Of a DNA stretch of 6,390 nucleotides, positions 1-4,676 are shown piece by piece. The stretch's first letter is position 1. Each line of letters starts with the position of its first letter. A program made the translations under genes and the position numbers. The notes beneath the pieces were generated by a model that worked only from the letters and a program-made list of their open reading frames with translations, had not been told where the DNA came from and searched no databases. Source of the DNA: Xylophilus ampelinus (GTDB taxonomy: Bacteria > Pseudomonadota > Gammaproteobacteria > Burkholderiales > Burkholderiaceae_C); assembly GCF_901875635.1 (NCBI RefSeq), contig NZ_CABFMN010000021.1, positions 1-6,390 on the forward strand, in the 5' to 3' direction.

Positions 1-150
1 GGCCTCGGGAGCGGCCACCGGCACGCGCGCATCGGCCACCGGCACGTCCACCGCCGGCTCCTCGGGTGCCGGGCGCGCGGTGGGCAGCCAGACCTTGACG
101 CCCATCTCCTCCAGCATCGCGCGCTGGCGTGCGTCGAGCACCAGACTCAT
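1..150 (-). CDS. Probable uracil-DNA glycosylase, N-terminal 50 codons (gene runs off the window)
   Basis: The reading frame opens with ATG at 150 on the minus strand and stays open to the window edge, so only the first 50 residues are present. It begins MSLVLDARQRAMLEEMGVKV, then WLP, followed by an Ala/Pro/Val-rich stretch. This N-terminus, directly after rimI, is what I recall for the family-4-like uracil-DNA glycosylases of Comamonadaceae, which have a low-complexity linker before the catalytic domain. That domain would remove uracil from DNA, but it lies outside the window, so the function is inferred from the N-terminus and gene order. The start is supported by GAGGG (157-161) 6 nt before the ATG. 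The gene is last of the visible operon, 61 bp after rimI, and a 22-codon mini-ORF overlaps its start by ATGA. Confidence 0.7.
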   Translation of the reverse strand, partial: MSLVLDARQRAMLEEMGVKVWLPTARPAPEEPAVDVPVADARVPVAAPEA

Positions 151-215
151 GGCCGGCCCTCGTGTTCCACGCAGGGCGATGGCCGGGTGTTTCGAAACAG
201 CAGTGCACGGTTCAT
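147..215 (-). other. Mini-ORF bridging rimI and the downstream glycosylase gene (22 codons)
   Basis: An ATG at 215-213 overlaps the rimI stop (TGA, 214-212) as ATGA. Its frame runs 22 codons (MNRALLFRNTRPSPCVEHEG, then RP) and ends at TGA 149-147, which overlaps the ATG of the next gene (150-148), again as ATGA. Nothing in the peptide is recognisable. Its likely role, if translated, is to carry ribosomes from rimI to the next start by termination-reinitiation; that is inference. The next gene also has its own Shine-Dalgarno sequence inside this mini-ORF. Confidence 0.35.
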
Positions 216-733
216 CGCCGCAACGCTCCCCAGGCACTGGCCTGTTCGTTCAGGCGCAGGCTCATGACGATGGCGTCTTCGCGCCGGCCGCCCGACGCGG
301 GGTAGTAGGCCTTGCGCACGCCGACGCGGCGAAAACCTTGGCGCAGGTAGACGTCCTGCGCGCGCTCGTTGCTCGTGCGCACCTCCAGCCACAGCCATTG
401 CGCGCGCTGGCCGCGCGCCCAGCCGCCCAGGGCCTCGAGCATCAGCGGCGCCCAGCCCTGGCGCTGGAAGGCCGGCGCCACGGTGATGTTGAGCAGATGC
501 ACCTCGTCCACGCCCTGCATGGCGACGAAGTAGCCGAGCAACGCTTCGGGCTGGCCTGCCGAACCGCCGCCGGTGAGGCACTGGCAGTGATAGCCGGCAT
601 GCAGCGAATCGATGAAGTTGCCGCGCGTCCACGGGTGCGAGTAGGCCTGCTGCTCGACCGCGACCACCGCGTCCACGTGGGCGACGGTCATCGGCTCGAG
701 CCGGGCTTCGCGGGCGTCGAGAACTGCACTCAT
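212..733 (-). CDS. rimI: Ribosomal protein S18-alanine N-acetyltransferase (GNAT family)
   Basis: 173 aa, a single GNAT domain and the usual length for RimI. RimI acetylates the N-terminal alanine of ribosomal protein S18 with acetyl-CoA in the cytoplasm. Visible family features are YSHPWTRGNF (31-40), the EVHLLNITVAP strand (77-87), the acetyl-CoA pyrophosphate loop QRQGWA (90-95; the canonical last G is A here), LEVRTSN (116-122), Y129, GF (133-134), R140/YY (143-144) and EDAIVM (152-157), which closely follow the E. coli RimI C-terminal half. The frame is open upstream to 1018, but the start at 733 is chosen because GAGGGG (740-745) lies 6 nt before it and the protein then matches family length. 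It follows tsaB by 82 bp; a dispersed repeat fills that gap and provides the ribosome-binding site. tsaB-rimI adjacency is common in proteobacteria. Confidence 0.93.
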   Translation of the reverse strand: MSAVLDAREARLEPMTVAHVDAVVAVEQQAYSHPWTRGNFIDSLHAGYHCQCLTGGGSAGQPEALLGYFVAMQGVDEVHLLNITVAPAFQRQGWAPLMLEALGGWARGQRAQWLWLEVRTSNERAQDVYLRQGFRRVGVRKAYYPASGGRREDAIVMSLRLNEQASAWGALRR

Positions 734-734
734 C

Positions 735-781
735 CCAGCCCCCTCGCCCGGCGCTGCGTGTCCTCGCTGCCCCCAAGGGGC
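735..781. repeat. Dispersed GC-rich intergenic repeat (REP-like), single copy here
   Basis: On the plus strand the segment reads CCCAGCCCCCTCGCC..., then GCGCTGCGTGTCCTCGC, then TGCCCCCAAGGGGC, ending in a small CCCC-AA-GGGG palindrome. I recall near-identical strings between genes of many Comamonadaceae genomes, but only one copy lies in this window, so its repeat nature cannot be shown here. It fills most of the tsaB-rimI gap, and on the minus strand supplies the GAGGGG used by rimI. Confidence 0.55.
740..745 (-). promoter_or_regulatory. rimI Shine-Dalgarno sequence inside the intergenic repeat
   Basis: GAGGGG, 6 nt before the rimI ATG. It decides the 733 start against the open frame further upstream, and is unusual in being part of the dispersed repeat rather than ancestral leader sequence. 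Confidence 0.7.
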
Positions 782-815
782 GCGCGAGCCTGCCAGGACC
801 GGTCCAGCGCTGCAC

Positions 816-1520
816 TCATGGACGAACAGCCTGCGCTTCCTTGGCCGCGGCGCGTTCGGCCGTGGTCTGCGCCACCTTGTCGCGGACGTAGAGCGGCCAG
901 GCGCGATCGGCCGGCACGGCCGCGCCCGCGGCCAGCAAGCTCGGCGCCAGGCGCAGCATGGCGGCCGCAGTGGGCAGCGCCTCCTGGCGCGGCACGCCGG
1001 CAGGCAGGCGTTCGCCATACGCGGCGAAGGCGTTGCCGGCGAGCGTCCAGCCGGGCGGCACGACGACGTCCTCGGGTGCCATCAGGCGCGCTTCGCCGGC
1101 GGCATCGCCCAGCGGATGCGGTGTGCCATCGAAGGCGAAGGCGGCGGTGTAGACCTCGTCCATGCGGGCATCGAGCACGGCGACGATGCGCGTGGCGCCG
1201 CCGAGCAGGCGGGCCTCTTCGGCCACCGCGTGCAGCGTGTCGACCGGCAGCACCGGCAGGCCGGCGCCATAGGCCAGCCCCTGCGCCACCGAGCAGGCGG
1301 TGCGCAGGCCGGTGAAGGAGCCCGGCCCGCGGCCGAAGCAGATGGCGTCGAGCTCGCGCAGCGCGAGGCCCGCCTCGGCCAGCAGCGCCTGCACCAGCGG
1401 GATCAGCGTGGCCGAGGCCTGCGCGCCGCCGGGCGCCTGGCGCGACCACACCGCATCGCCACGGCGCACGCCGACGCAGAGCTGGTCGGTGCTGGTGTCG
1501 AAGGCCAGCAGCTTAGGCAT
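816..1520 (-). CDS. tsaB: tRNA threonylcarbamoyladenosine biosynthesis protein TsaB
   Basis: 234 aa, close to E. coli TsaB (YeaZ, 231 aa). TsaB is the ASKHA-fold partner of TsaD; with TsaE and TsaC products it makes t6A at position 37 of ANN-decoding tRNAs in the cytoplasm. The sequence shows the N-terminal strand LLAFDTSTDQLCVGV (4-18), the hallmark GRGPGSFTGLR (63-73), GLAYG (81-85), DARMDEVY (117-124) and a C-terminal YVRDKVA (211-217), all typical. TsaB normally lacks the metal-binding residues of TsaD and is not itself catalytic. The start at 1520 is preferred over an in-frame GTG at 1538 because GGAGG (1529-1533) is 8 nt before it and the conserved MPKLLAFDTS follows at once. It overlaps the 3' end of the transporter gene by 8 bp, and its stop overlaps a bridging mini-ORF toward rimI. 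Confidence 0.95.
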   Translation of the reverse strand: MPKLLAFDTSTDQLCVGVRRGDAVWSRQAPGGAQASATLIPLVQALLAEAGLALRELDAICFGRGPGSFTGLRTACSVAQGLAYGAGLPVLPVDTLHAVAEEARLLGGATRIVAVLDARMDEVYTAAFAFDGTPHPLGDAAGEARLMAPEDVVVPPGWTLAGNAFAAYGERLPAGVPRQEALPTAAAMLRLAPSLLAAGAAVPADRAWPLYVRDKVAQTTAERAAAKEAQAVRP

Positions 1521-2535
1521 CAAATCGGCCTCCAGCACCCACCGGTATTGCGCTGACAGCTACTTTTTTGATAGCAGATCGCTGCACGCCGAACAGAATG
1601 CCGGCCGTCACCAGCGCCAGCCCGGCGACCAGCGTCCAGTGCATCGGCTCGCCCAGGAAAAGCACCGCGCCCAGCGCTGACAGGCCCGGCACCAGCGCCG
1701 TGATCATGGTGGAGCGCACCGGGCCGAAGTAGCCGATCATTTTGGTGAAGGTGATGCCCGAGACGACCACCGAGCCCACGCCCTGGAACACCATCTGGAA
1801 GGCGATCTCGCCCCAGGGTGCGGCAGGCAGCCGGCTGTGCACCATGCCCGCCCCGGCCAGCAGCGCGTAGACCGGCACGTAGGTCATCAGCGCGAAGACG
1901 GTGATCGCGATGGTGGTGCGCACCGCATCGAGCCCGTGGCGGCGCACGACGACGCTGTAGCAGGCCCAGCAGAAGGCCGCGCTCATGAAGAGCAGGTCGC
2001 CCTTCCACACTTCGCCGCCCTCGAAGGCGTGCAACAGGCTGCGGCCGCCGACCAGCAGGTCGCCGAGCACGATGAGCGCCAGCCCCGCCGCGCGCATCGG
2101 GGTGATGCGGTCGCCCAGCACCAGCGCAGCCAGCAACGCCGTCCACAGCGGCAGGCTGCCGGGCAGCAGCACCGAGGCGTGCGCCGCCGGCGCGAAGAAG
2201 AAGCCGCTGTACGCCAGCACGGCGTAGGCGACGCCGCCGAAGATCCCGGCCAGCGCGCTCAGGCGCAACGACAGCGGCGAGAGGCCGAAGAGCGAGCCGC
2301 GTTCCGAGGCTGCGGCCCGGCGCTGCTGCGCCACCAGCCAGGCGCCCCAGGGCACCAGGATCAGGCTCGCGCCCACGATGCGCGCCACTGCGATGTCCAG
2401 CGGGCTCAGCGAGCGGGCCGCCGAGGCACGCGCCACGATGATGAAGCCCGTCCACACCAACACCGTGATCGCGGCCGCGGCGATGCCCACGGCCCGGGGC
2501 GACGGGCGGAAGGTCGAGGGCGCGGCGGCGGGCAT
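1513..2535 (-). CDS. EamA/DMT-family transporter, ten transmembrane helices
   Basis: 340 aa, an inner-membrane drug/metabolite-transporter superfamily member made of two EamA repeats. Hydrophobic segments lie near residues 16-36, 47-67, 93-114, 119-140, 147-165 (first half) and 181-197, 207-227, 244-264, 273-294, 299-317 (second half). FLGEP (293-297) before the last helix is typical of EamA. The substrate cannot be told; relatives export amino acids or metabolites. The start at 2535 is chosen for the ATG with a GATAAT 6 nt upstream; an in-frame GTG at 2565 is an alternative and neither has a good Shine-Dalgarno sequence. It is first of the minus-strand operon and overlaps tsaB by 8 bp. The last ~20 residues (from AIKKVAVSAIPV) are a soluble tail after the tenth helix, the first part of it encoded by a dispersed repeat, so the C-terminus is probably not ancestral. 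Confidence 0.88.
   Translation of the reverse strand: MPAAAPSTFRPSPRAVGIAAAAITVLVWTGFIIVARASAARSLSPLDIAVARIVGASLILVPWGAWLVAQQRRAAASERGSLFGLSPLSLRLSALAGIFGGVAYAVLAYSGFFFAPAAHASVLLPGSLPLWTALLAALVLGDRITPMRAAGLALIVLGDLLVGGRSLLHAFEGGEVWKGDLLFMSAAFCWACYSVVVRRHGLDAVRTTIAITVFALMTYVPVYALLAGAGMVHSRLPAAPWGEIAFQMVFQGVGSVVVSGITFTKMIGYFGPVRSTMITALVPGLSALGAVLFLGEPMHWTLVAGLALVTAGILFGVQRSAIKKVAVSAIPVGAGGRFDA
1529..1533 (-). promoter_or_regulatory. tsaB Shine-Dalgarno sequence
   Basis: GGAGG with an 8-nt spacer to the ATG at 1520. It lies inside the coding end of the transporter gene and decides the tsaB start. Confidence 0.75.
1541..1576. repeat. Dispersed AT-rich repeat at the eamA 3' end
   Basis: On the minus strand it reads TGCTATCAAAAAAGTAGC followed by TGTCAGCGCAATACCGGT. 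Inverted GCTA/TAGC ends (1559-1562 and 1572-1575) flank the A-tract. I associate this string with many copies in Comamonadaceae genomes, usually just outside genes. Only one copy is in the window. It is a sharp AT-rich interruption in GC-rich sequence and here lies inside the eamA frame, encoding AIKKVAVSAIPV. Confidence 0.6.
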
Positions 2536-2541
2536 CGGGGC

Positions 2542-2547
2542 ATTATC
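2542..2547 (-). promoter_or_regulatory. Candidate -10 element of the eamA operon
   Basis: GATAAT (5 of 6 to TATAAT), 6 nt before the eamA ATG, so transcription would begin at or within a base or two of the start codon. No convincing -35 hexamer is seen at 16-18 bp spacing, so the call rests on the -10 and the missing Shine-Dalgarno sequence. Confidence 0.45.
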
Positions 2548-2602
2548 GAGGGCGCCCTCCGCCACTGCCCGGGGCGGGACATCTCGGCCGACGTGCGGCT
2601 GT

Positions 2603-2608
2603 CATCAT
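2603..2608 (+). promoter_or_regulatory. Candidate -10 element of the DUF3253 fusion gene
   Basis: CATCAT (4 of 6 to TATAAT) with 8 nt to the ATG at 2617. No clear -35. It is kept because it repeats the arrangement seen at the other transcript-head genes here; alone it would be weak. Confidence 0.25.
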
Positions 2609-2616
2609 GCAGCCCC

Positions 2617-3195
2617 ATGGGCCCCACGGATGCACGGTTGCGCCAGGCGATCACGACGCTTCTGGCAGCGCGCGAGCCGCCGGCCACGATCTGCCCGTCC
2701 GAAGTCGCTCGCGCCGCCGCACCGGATGCCTGGCGTCCGCTCATGCCACGGGTGCGCGAACTCGCCTTCGCCATGGCACGCGAGGGGCGGATCGAAGTCC
2801 GGCAGAAGGGCCGCCCGGTGCCACCCGACCCGCCGCCGCGCGGGCCGATCCGGCTCGGGCACGCGCTGCCGGCCGCGACGCGGGAAGAAAGCCACCCGAC
2901 CACGCCCGACGGGCGCTACCTGGTCGTGCGCGGGCGGCTCTGGCGCAAGGCCGATCCGGGCCTGCCCGACGACCTGCGGCAATCGCTCGTCCACGCGCTG
3001 ATGGATGCGCGGCGCGCGCTCGCCCGGCCGCTGTCTCCGACCGAGCGCCGCGCGGCCCGCGACGAGGTCGACCGCGTCAAGCAGGCGCTGGGCGAGCGCG
3101 GGCCCGTGTGGTGGACCGACGGCGCGCCGGACTTCAACCGCAGGATGGCGAAGAACACGCCGTACCGCGACTGGTTCGACGCGCTCGACCGCTGA
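2617..3195 (+). CDS. DUF3253 domain protein fused to a second conserved domain of unknown function
   Basis: 192 aa, no signal peptide or membrane segment, so probably cytoplasmic. Residues 5-82 match what I know of DUF3253: an N-terminal helix (AITTLLAARE), TICPSEVARAAAPDAWRPLM (24-43), then a basic strand pair RIEVRQKGRPV (58-68) and GPIRL (76-80). The layout suggests a winged-helix-like fold (inference). After a short linker (83-97), residues 98-190 carry GRYLVVRGRLWR (99-110), a basic helical middle, GERGPVWWTDGAPDFNRRM (159-177) and KNTPYRDWF (179-187). I recall this second unit as a stand-alone ~90-100 aa protein in other Burkholderiales. Neither half has an assigned biochemical role to my knowledge. 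The start is the only ATG consistent with the domain start; the frame is open far upstream but that part is antisense to eamA. It is divergent from eamA and convergent with deoR. Confidence 0.82.
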   Translation: MGPTDARLRQAITTLLAAREPPATICPSEVARAAAPDAWRPLMPRVRELAFAMAREGRIEVRQKGRPVPPDPPPRGPIRLGHALPAATREESHPTTPDGRYLVVRGRLWRKADPGLPDDLRQSLVHALMDARRALARPLSPTERRAARDEVDRVKQALGERGPVWWTDGAPDFNRRMAKNTPYRDWFDALDR

Positions 3196-3211
3196 TCGCC
3201 GCCGCGACGGG

Positions 3212-3967
3212 TCAAGCCACCACCAGCACCGCCCCCGCCTTGCGCAACGGCGCCAGCTGGGCCCTGGACGCTTCGGACGCCACCAGCACGGTCGCCCCCG
3301 CATCGAGCGGGGCGATGACGTACGGCGACGCGGCGCCGAGCTTCTCGGACGAGGCCATGACGACCGTGTCGCCGGCGGCAGCCATGAGCGCGCGCTTGAC
3401 GGCGGCCTCTTCCATGTCGGCCGTGCTGAGGCCGGCCTGGGCGTGCACGCCCGTCACGCCCATGAAGTACAGGTCGGCATGGATGCGCGCGATGGCCTCG
3501 ACCGCGGCCGCGCCCACGGCGACCACCGAGTGCTTGAACAGCCGCCCGCCGATGAGCACCACCTCGACGCCGGGGTGCTCCACCAGCTCGACCGCCACCG
3601 AGGGGCTGTGGGTGACCACCGTGGCGCGCAGCGCCGGCGGCAGGTGGCGCGCCAGCTGCACGGCGGTGGTGCCGCCATCGACGAACACCACCTGCCCCGG
3701 CTGCACCATGGCCGCGGCGGCGCGGCCGATGGCGACTTTTTCCTGCGGCGCCAGGCGCTGGCGGCCGGCGAAGTCGGCCTCGGCCGGCGCCACGGGCAGC
3801 GCACCACCGTGCACGCGCTGGAGGCGGCCCTGGGCGGCAAGCTCGCGCAGGTCGCGCCGGATGGTGTCTTCCGACAGGCCGAGCGATTCGCTCAACACCT
3901 TGGCCACGACCTGGCCGTCGCGCCGGAGCGCGTCGAGGATGTGCTGCTGGCGCTGGCGGGTGAGCAT
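3212..3967 (-). CDS. DeoR/GlpR-family transcriptional repressor
   Basis: 251 aa, the usual DeoR-family length. N-terminal helix-turn-helix in the first ~57 residues: MLTRQRQQHILDAL, then LSEDTIRRDLREL (31-43) as the recognition region and RVHGGAL (51-57) as the end of the family signature. The C-terminal DeoRC sensor domain (about 75-232) has VFVDGGTTAVQLA (94-106), IGGRLF (139-144), FMGVTGV (168-174), GLSTADMEEAAVKRAL (179-194) and SSEKLG (206-211), a fold that binds phosphorylated sugars or polyols in this family. The specific ligand cannot be assigned, because no sugar-uptake or catabolic operon is in the window. The start at 3967 gives the canonical N-terminus; an in-frame GTG at 4003 would add 12 residues. 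It is divergent from nudK with 80 bp between, where phased direct repeats suggest self-regulation and control of nudK. No good Shine-Dalgarno sequence is present. Confidence 0.92.
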   Translation of the reverse strand: MLTRQRQQHILDALRRDGQVVAKVLSESLGLSEDTIRRDLRELAAQGRLQRVHGGALPVAPAEADFAGRQRLAPQEKVAIGRAAAAMVQPGQVVFVDGGTTAVQLARHLPPALRATVVTHSPSVAVELVEHPGVEVVLIGGRLFKHSVVAVGAAAVEAIARIHADLYFMGVTGVHAQAGLSTADMEEAAVKRALMAAAGDTVVMASSEKLGAASPYVIAPLDAGATVLVASEASRAQLAPLRKAGAVLVVA

Positions 3968-3973
3968 GGGGCG

Positions 3974-3979
3974 ATGGTA
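3974..3979 (-). promoter_or_regulatory. Candidate -10 element of deoR
   Basis: TACCAT (4 of 6 to TATAAT), 6 nt before the deoR ATG, consistent with a leaderless start. The expected -35 region (about 3997-4002) falls in the phased repeats and is not a good match by itself. Confidence 0.3.
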
Positions 3980-3989
3980 GCCGGCCCGC

Positions 3990-4029
3990 GCACGGTTTTG
4001 CACGATTTTTCTTGAATCTGCACGAATTG
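3990..4029. promoter_or_regulatory. Putative DeoR operator: 10-bp-phased direct repeats
   Basis: Four consecutive 10-bp blocks: GCACGGTTTT (3990), GCACGATTTT (4000), TCTTGAATCT (4010) and GCACGAATTG (4020). Three share GCACG followed by an A/T-rich half, all on the same face of the helix. The first two cover the presumed deoR -35 region. The second abuts the nudK -35 and the fourth block lies in the nudK -35/-10 spacer. DeoR-family proteins are oligomers that often bind repeated half-sites, so this divergent spacer is the natural operator. Assignment to this repressor is inference from position. Confidence 0.5.
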
Positions 4030-4040
4030 CCGCCTAGCAT
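4012..4040 (+). promoter_or_regulatory. nudK promoter (-35 TTGAAT, 17 bp, -10 TAGCAT)
   Basis: TTGAAT (4012-4017) and TAGCAT (4035-4040) each match the sigma-70 consensus at 4 of 6 positions, with the optimal 17-bp spacer. Transcription would begin around 4047-4049, at the A of the nudK ATG (4048), so the mRNA would have no 5' leader. This is the best promoter in the window. Confidence 0.55.
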
Positions 4041-4047
4041 GCGCGGC

Positions 4048-4644
4048 ATGGCCCACGTCAGCGAACGCGTGCGGGTGCGCGAAGTCACCCTGCTCTCCGA
4101 CCACTGGTACACGCTCAAGACCACGCGCTTCGACTGGCGCCGCCGCGACGGGCAATGGCAGGAGCAGCACCGCGAGACCTACGACCGCGGCAACGGCGCC
4201 GCCCTGCTGCCCTACGACCTGGCGCGTAGAACGGTGCTGCTGGTGCGCCAGTTCCGCTACCCGGCCTTCGTCAATGGGCACGACGACCTGCTGGTCGAGG
4301 TGGCGGCCGGGCTGCTGGACGACGAGGCGCCCGAAGTGCGCATCCGCGGCGAAGCCGAGGAAGAGCTGGGGTACCGCCTGGGCGCCGTGCGCAAGGTGTT
4401 CGAGGCCTTCATGAGCCCCGGCTCGGTGACCGAGAAGCTGCACTTCTTCGTCGCGCCCTACGACGCGGGCATGCGCATCGGTGACGGCGGCGGCCTGGCC
4501 GAGGAGGGCGAGGACATCGAGGTGCTGGAGGTGACGATCGACGATGCGCTGGCGATGGTGGCCGACGGCCGCATCGTCGATGCCAAGACGATCCTGCTGC
4601 TGTACCACGCGCAACTGCACCTGTTCGCACCGAGCGTGCCGTAA
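4048..4644 (+). CDS. nudK: NudK-like Nudix hydrolase (GDP-mannose pyrophosphatase type)
   Basis: 198 aa, close to E. coli NudK (about 191 aa), with resemblance over the whole length: LLSDHWYTLK (15-24), ETYDRGNGAALLPYD (43-57), VLLVRQFRYP (63-72), VNGHDDLLVEVAAGLLD (75-91), VRKVFEAFMSPGSVTEKLHFF (114-134, written in part), EDIEVLEV (155-162) and DAKTILLL (178-185). NudK hydrolyses GDP-mannose to GMP and mannose-1-phosphate in E. coli; ADP-ribose-type activity is the alternative. The Nudix box lies at 88-109. Its metal-binding glutamates E102, E105 and E106 are present, but the usual R/K before E102 is Gly101 and the first box Glu position is Ala94. The start at 4048 is chosen for its fit to the promoter; ATG 4039 (overlapping the -10) and TTG 4012 (within the -35) are in frame but unlikely. 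It is divergent from deoR and 32 bp upstream of dacB. Confidence 0.88.
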   Translation: MAHVSERVRVREVTLLSDHWYTLKTTRFDWRRRDGQWQEQHRETYDRGNGAALLPYDLARRTVLLVRQFRYPAFVNGHDDLLVEVAAGLLDDEAPEVRIRGEAEEELGYRLGAVRKVFEAFMSPGSVTEKLHFFVAPYDAGMRIGDGGGLAEEGEDIEVLEVTIDDALAMVADGRIVDAKTILLLYHAQLHLFAPSVP

Positions 4645-4662
4645 GGCGGCCGAGGGGGTTTG

Positions 4663-4668
4663 GATAAT
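4663..4668 (+). promoter_or_regulatory. Candidate -10 element of dacB
   Basis: GATAAT (5 of 6), 8 nt before the dacB ATG, in the 32-bp nudK-dacB gap. No -35 is recognisable at 16-18 bp upstream. GAGGGGG (4652-4658) is 18 nt from the ATG, too far to act as a normal Shine-Dalgarno sequence. dacB could therefore have its own leaderless transcript besides read-through from nudK. Confidence 0.4.
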
Positions 4669-4676
4669 CCCCGACC

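Larger units (their letters stand above)
730..819 (-). other. Mini-ORF bridging tsaB and rimI (29 codons, repeat-derived)
   Basis: The tsaB stop (TGA, 818-816) overlaps an ATG at 819-817 as ATGA. That frame runs 29 codons, beginning MSAALDRSWQ, and ends at TGA 732-730, overlapping the rimI ATG (733-731) as ATGA. Its first codons resemble the start of rimI itself (MSAALD versus MSAVLD), and most of its body is the intergenic repeat. No protein function is suggested. A role in passing ribosomes from tsaB to rimI is inference. Confidence 0.35.

Noticed and set aside
734..1018. N-terminal extension of rimI by 95 codons
   Set aside because: It overlaps tsaB in another frame and is not RimI-like; the start at 733 has a Shine-Dalgarno and gives the family length.
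80..1315. 411-codon plus-strand frame over rimI and tsaB
   Set aside because: Arg/Pro/Ala-rich shadow translation with no family resemblance; the minus-strand genes are clear.
1541..1576. Rho-independent terminator at the AT-rich repeat
   Set aside because: On the minus strand the tract is A6 rather than T6 and the stem is only 4 bp; transcription must continue into tsaB.
1837..2616. 260-codon upstream extension of the DUF3253 fusion frame
   Set aside because: It is antisense to the transporter and of shadow composition; the DUF3253 similarity starts right after ATG 2617.
3196..3211. Terminator between the convergent DUF3253 and deoR genes
   Set aside because: Only 16 bp separate the stops and no hairpin with a T-tract is visible.
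3968..4003. GTG start for deoR at 4003
   Set aside because: It adds 12 residues not typical of the family and would lie within the putative operator; MLTRQRQQHIL at 3967 is the canonical N-terminus.
2916..4124. 402-codon minus-strand frame overlapping deoR
   Set aside because: Alternative frame of deoR and antisense of the DUF3253 gene; low-complexity Arg/Gly/Ala composition.
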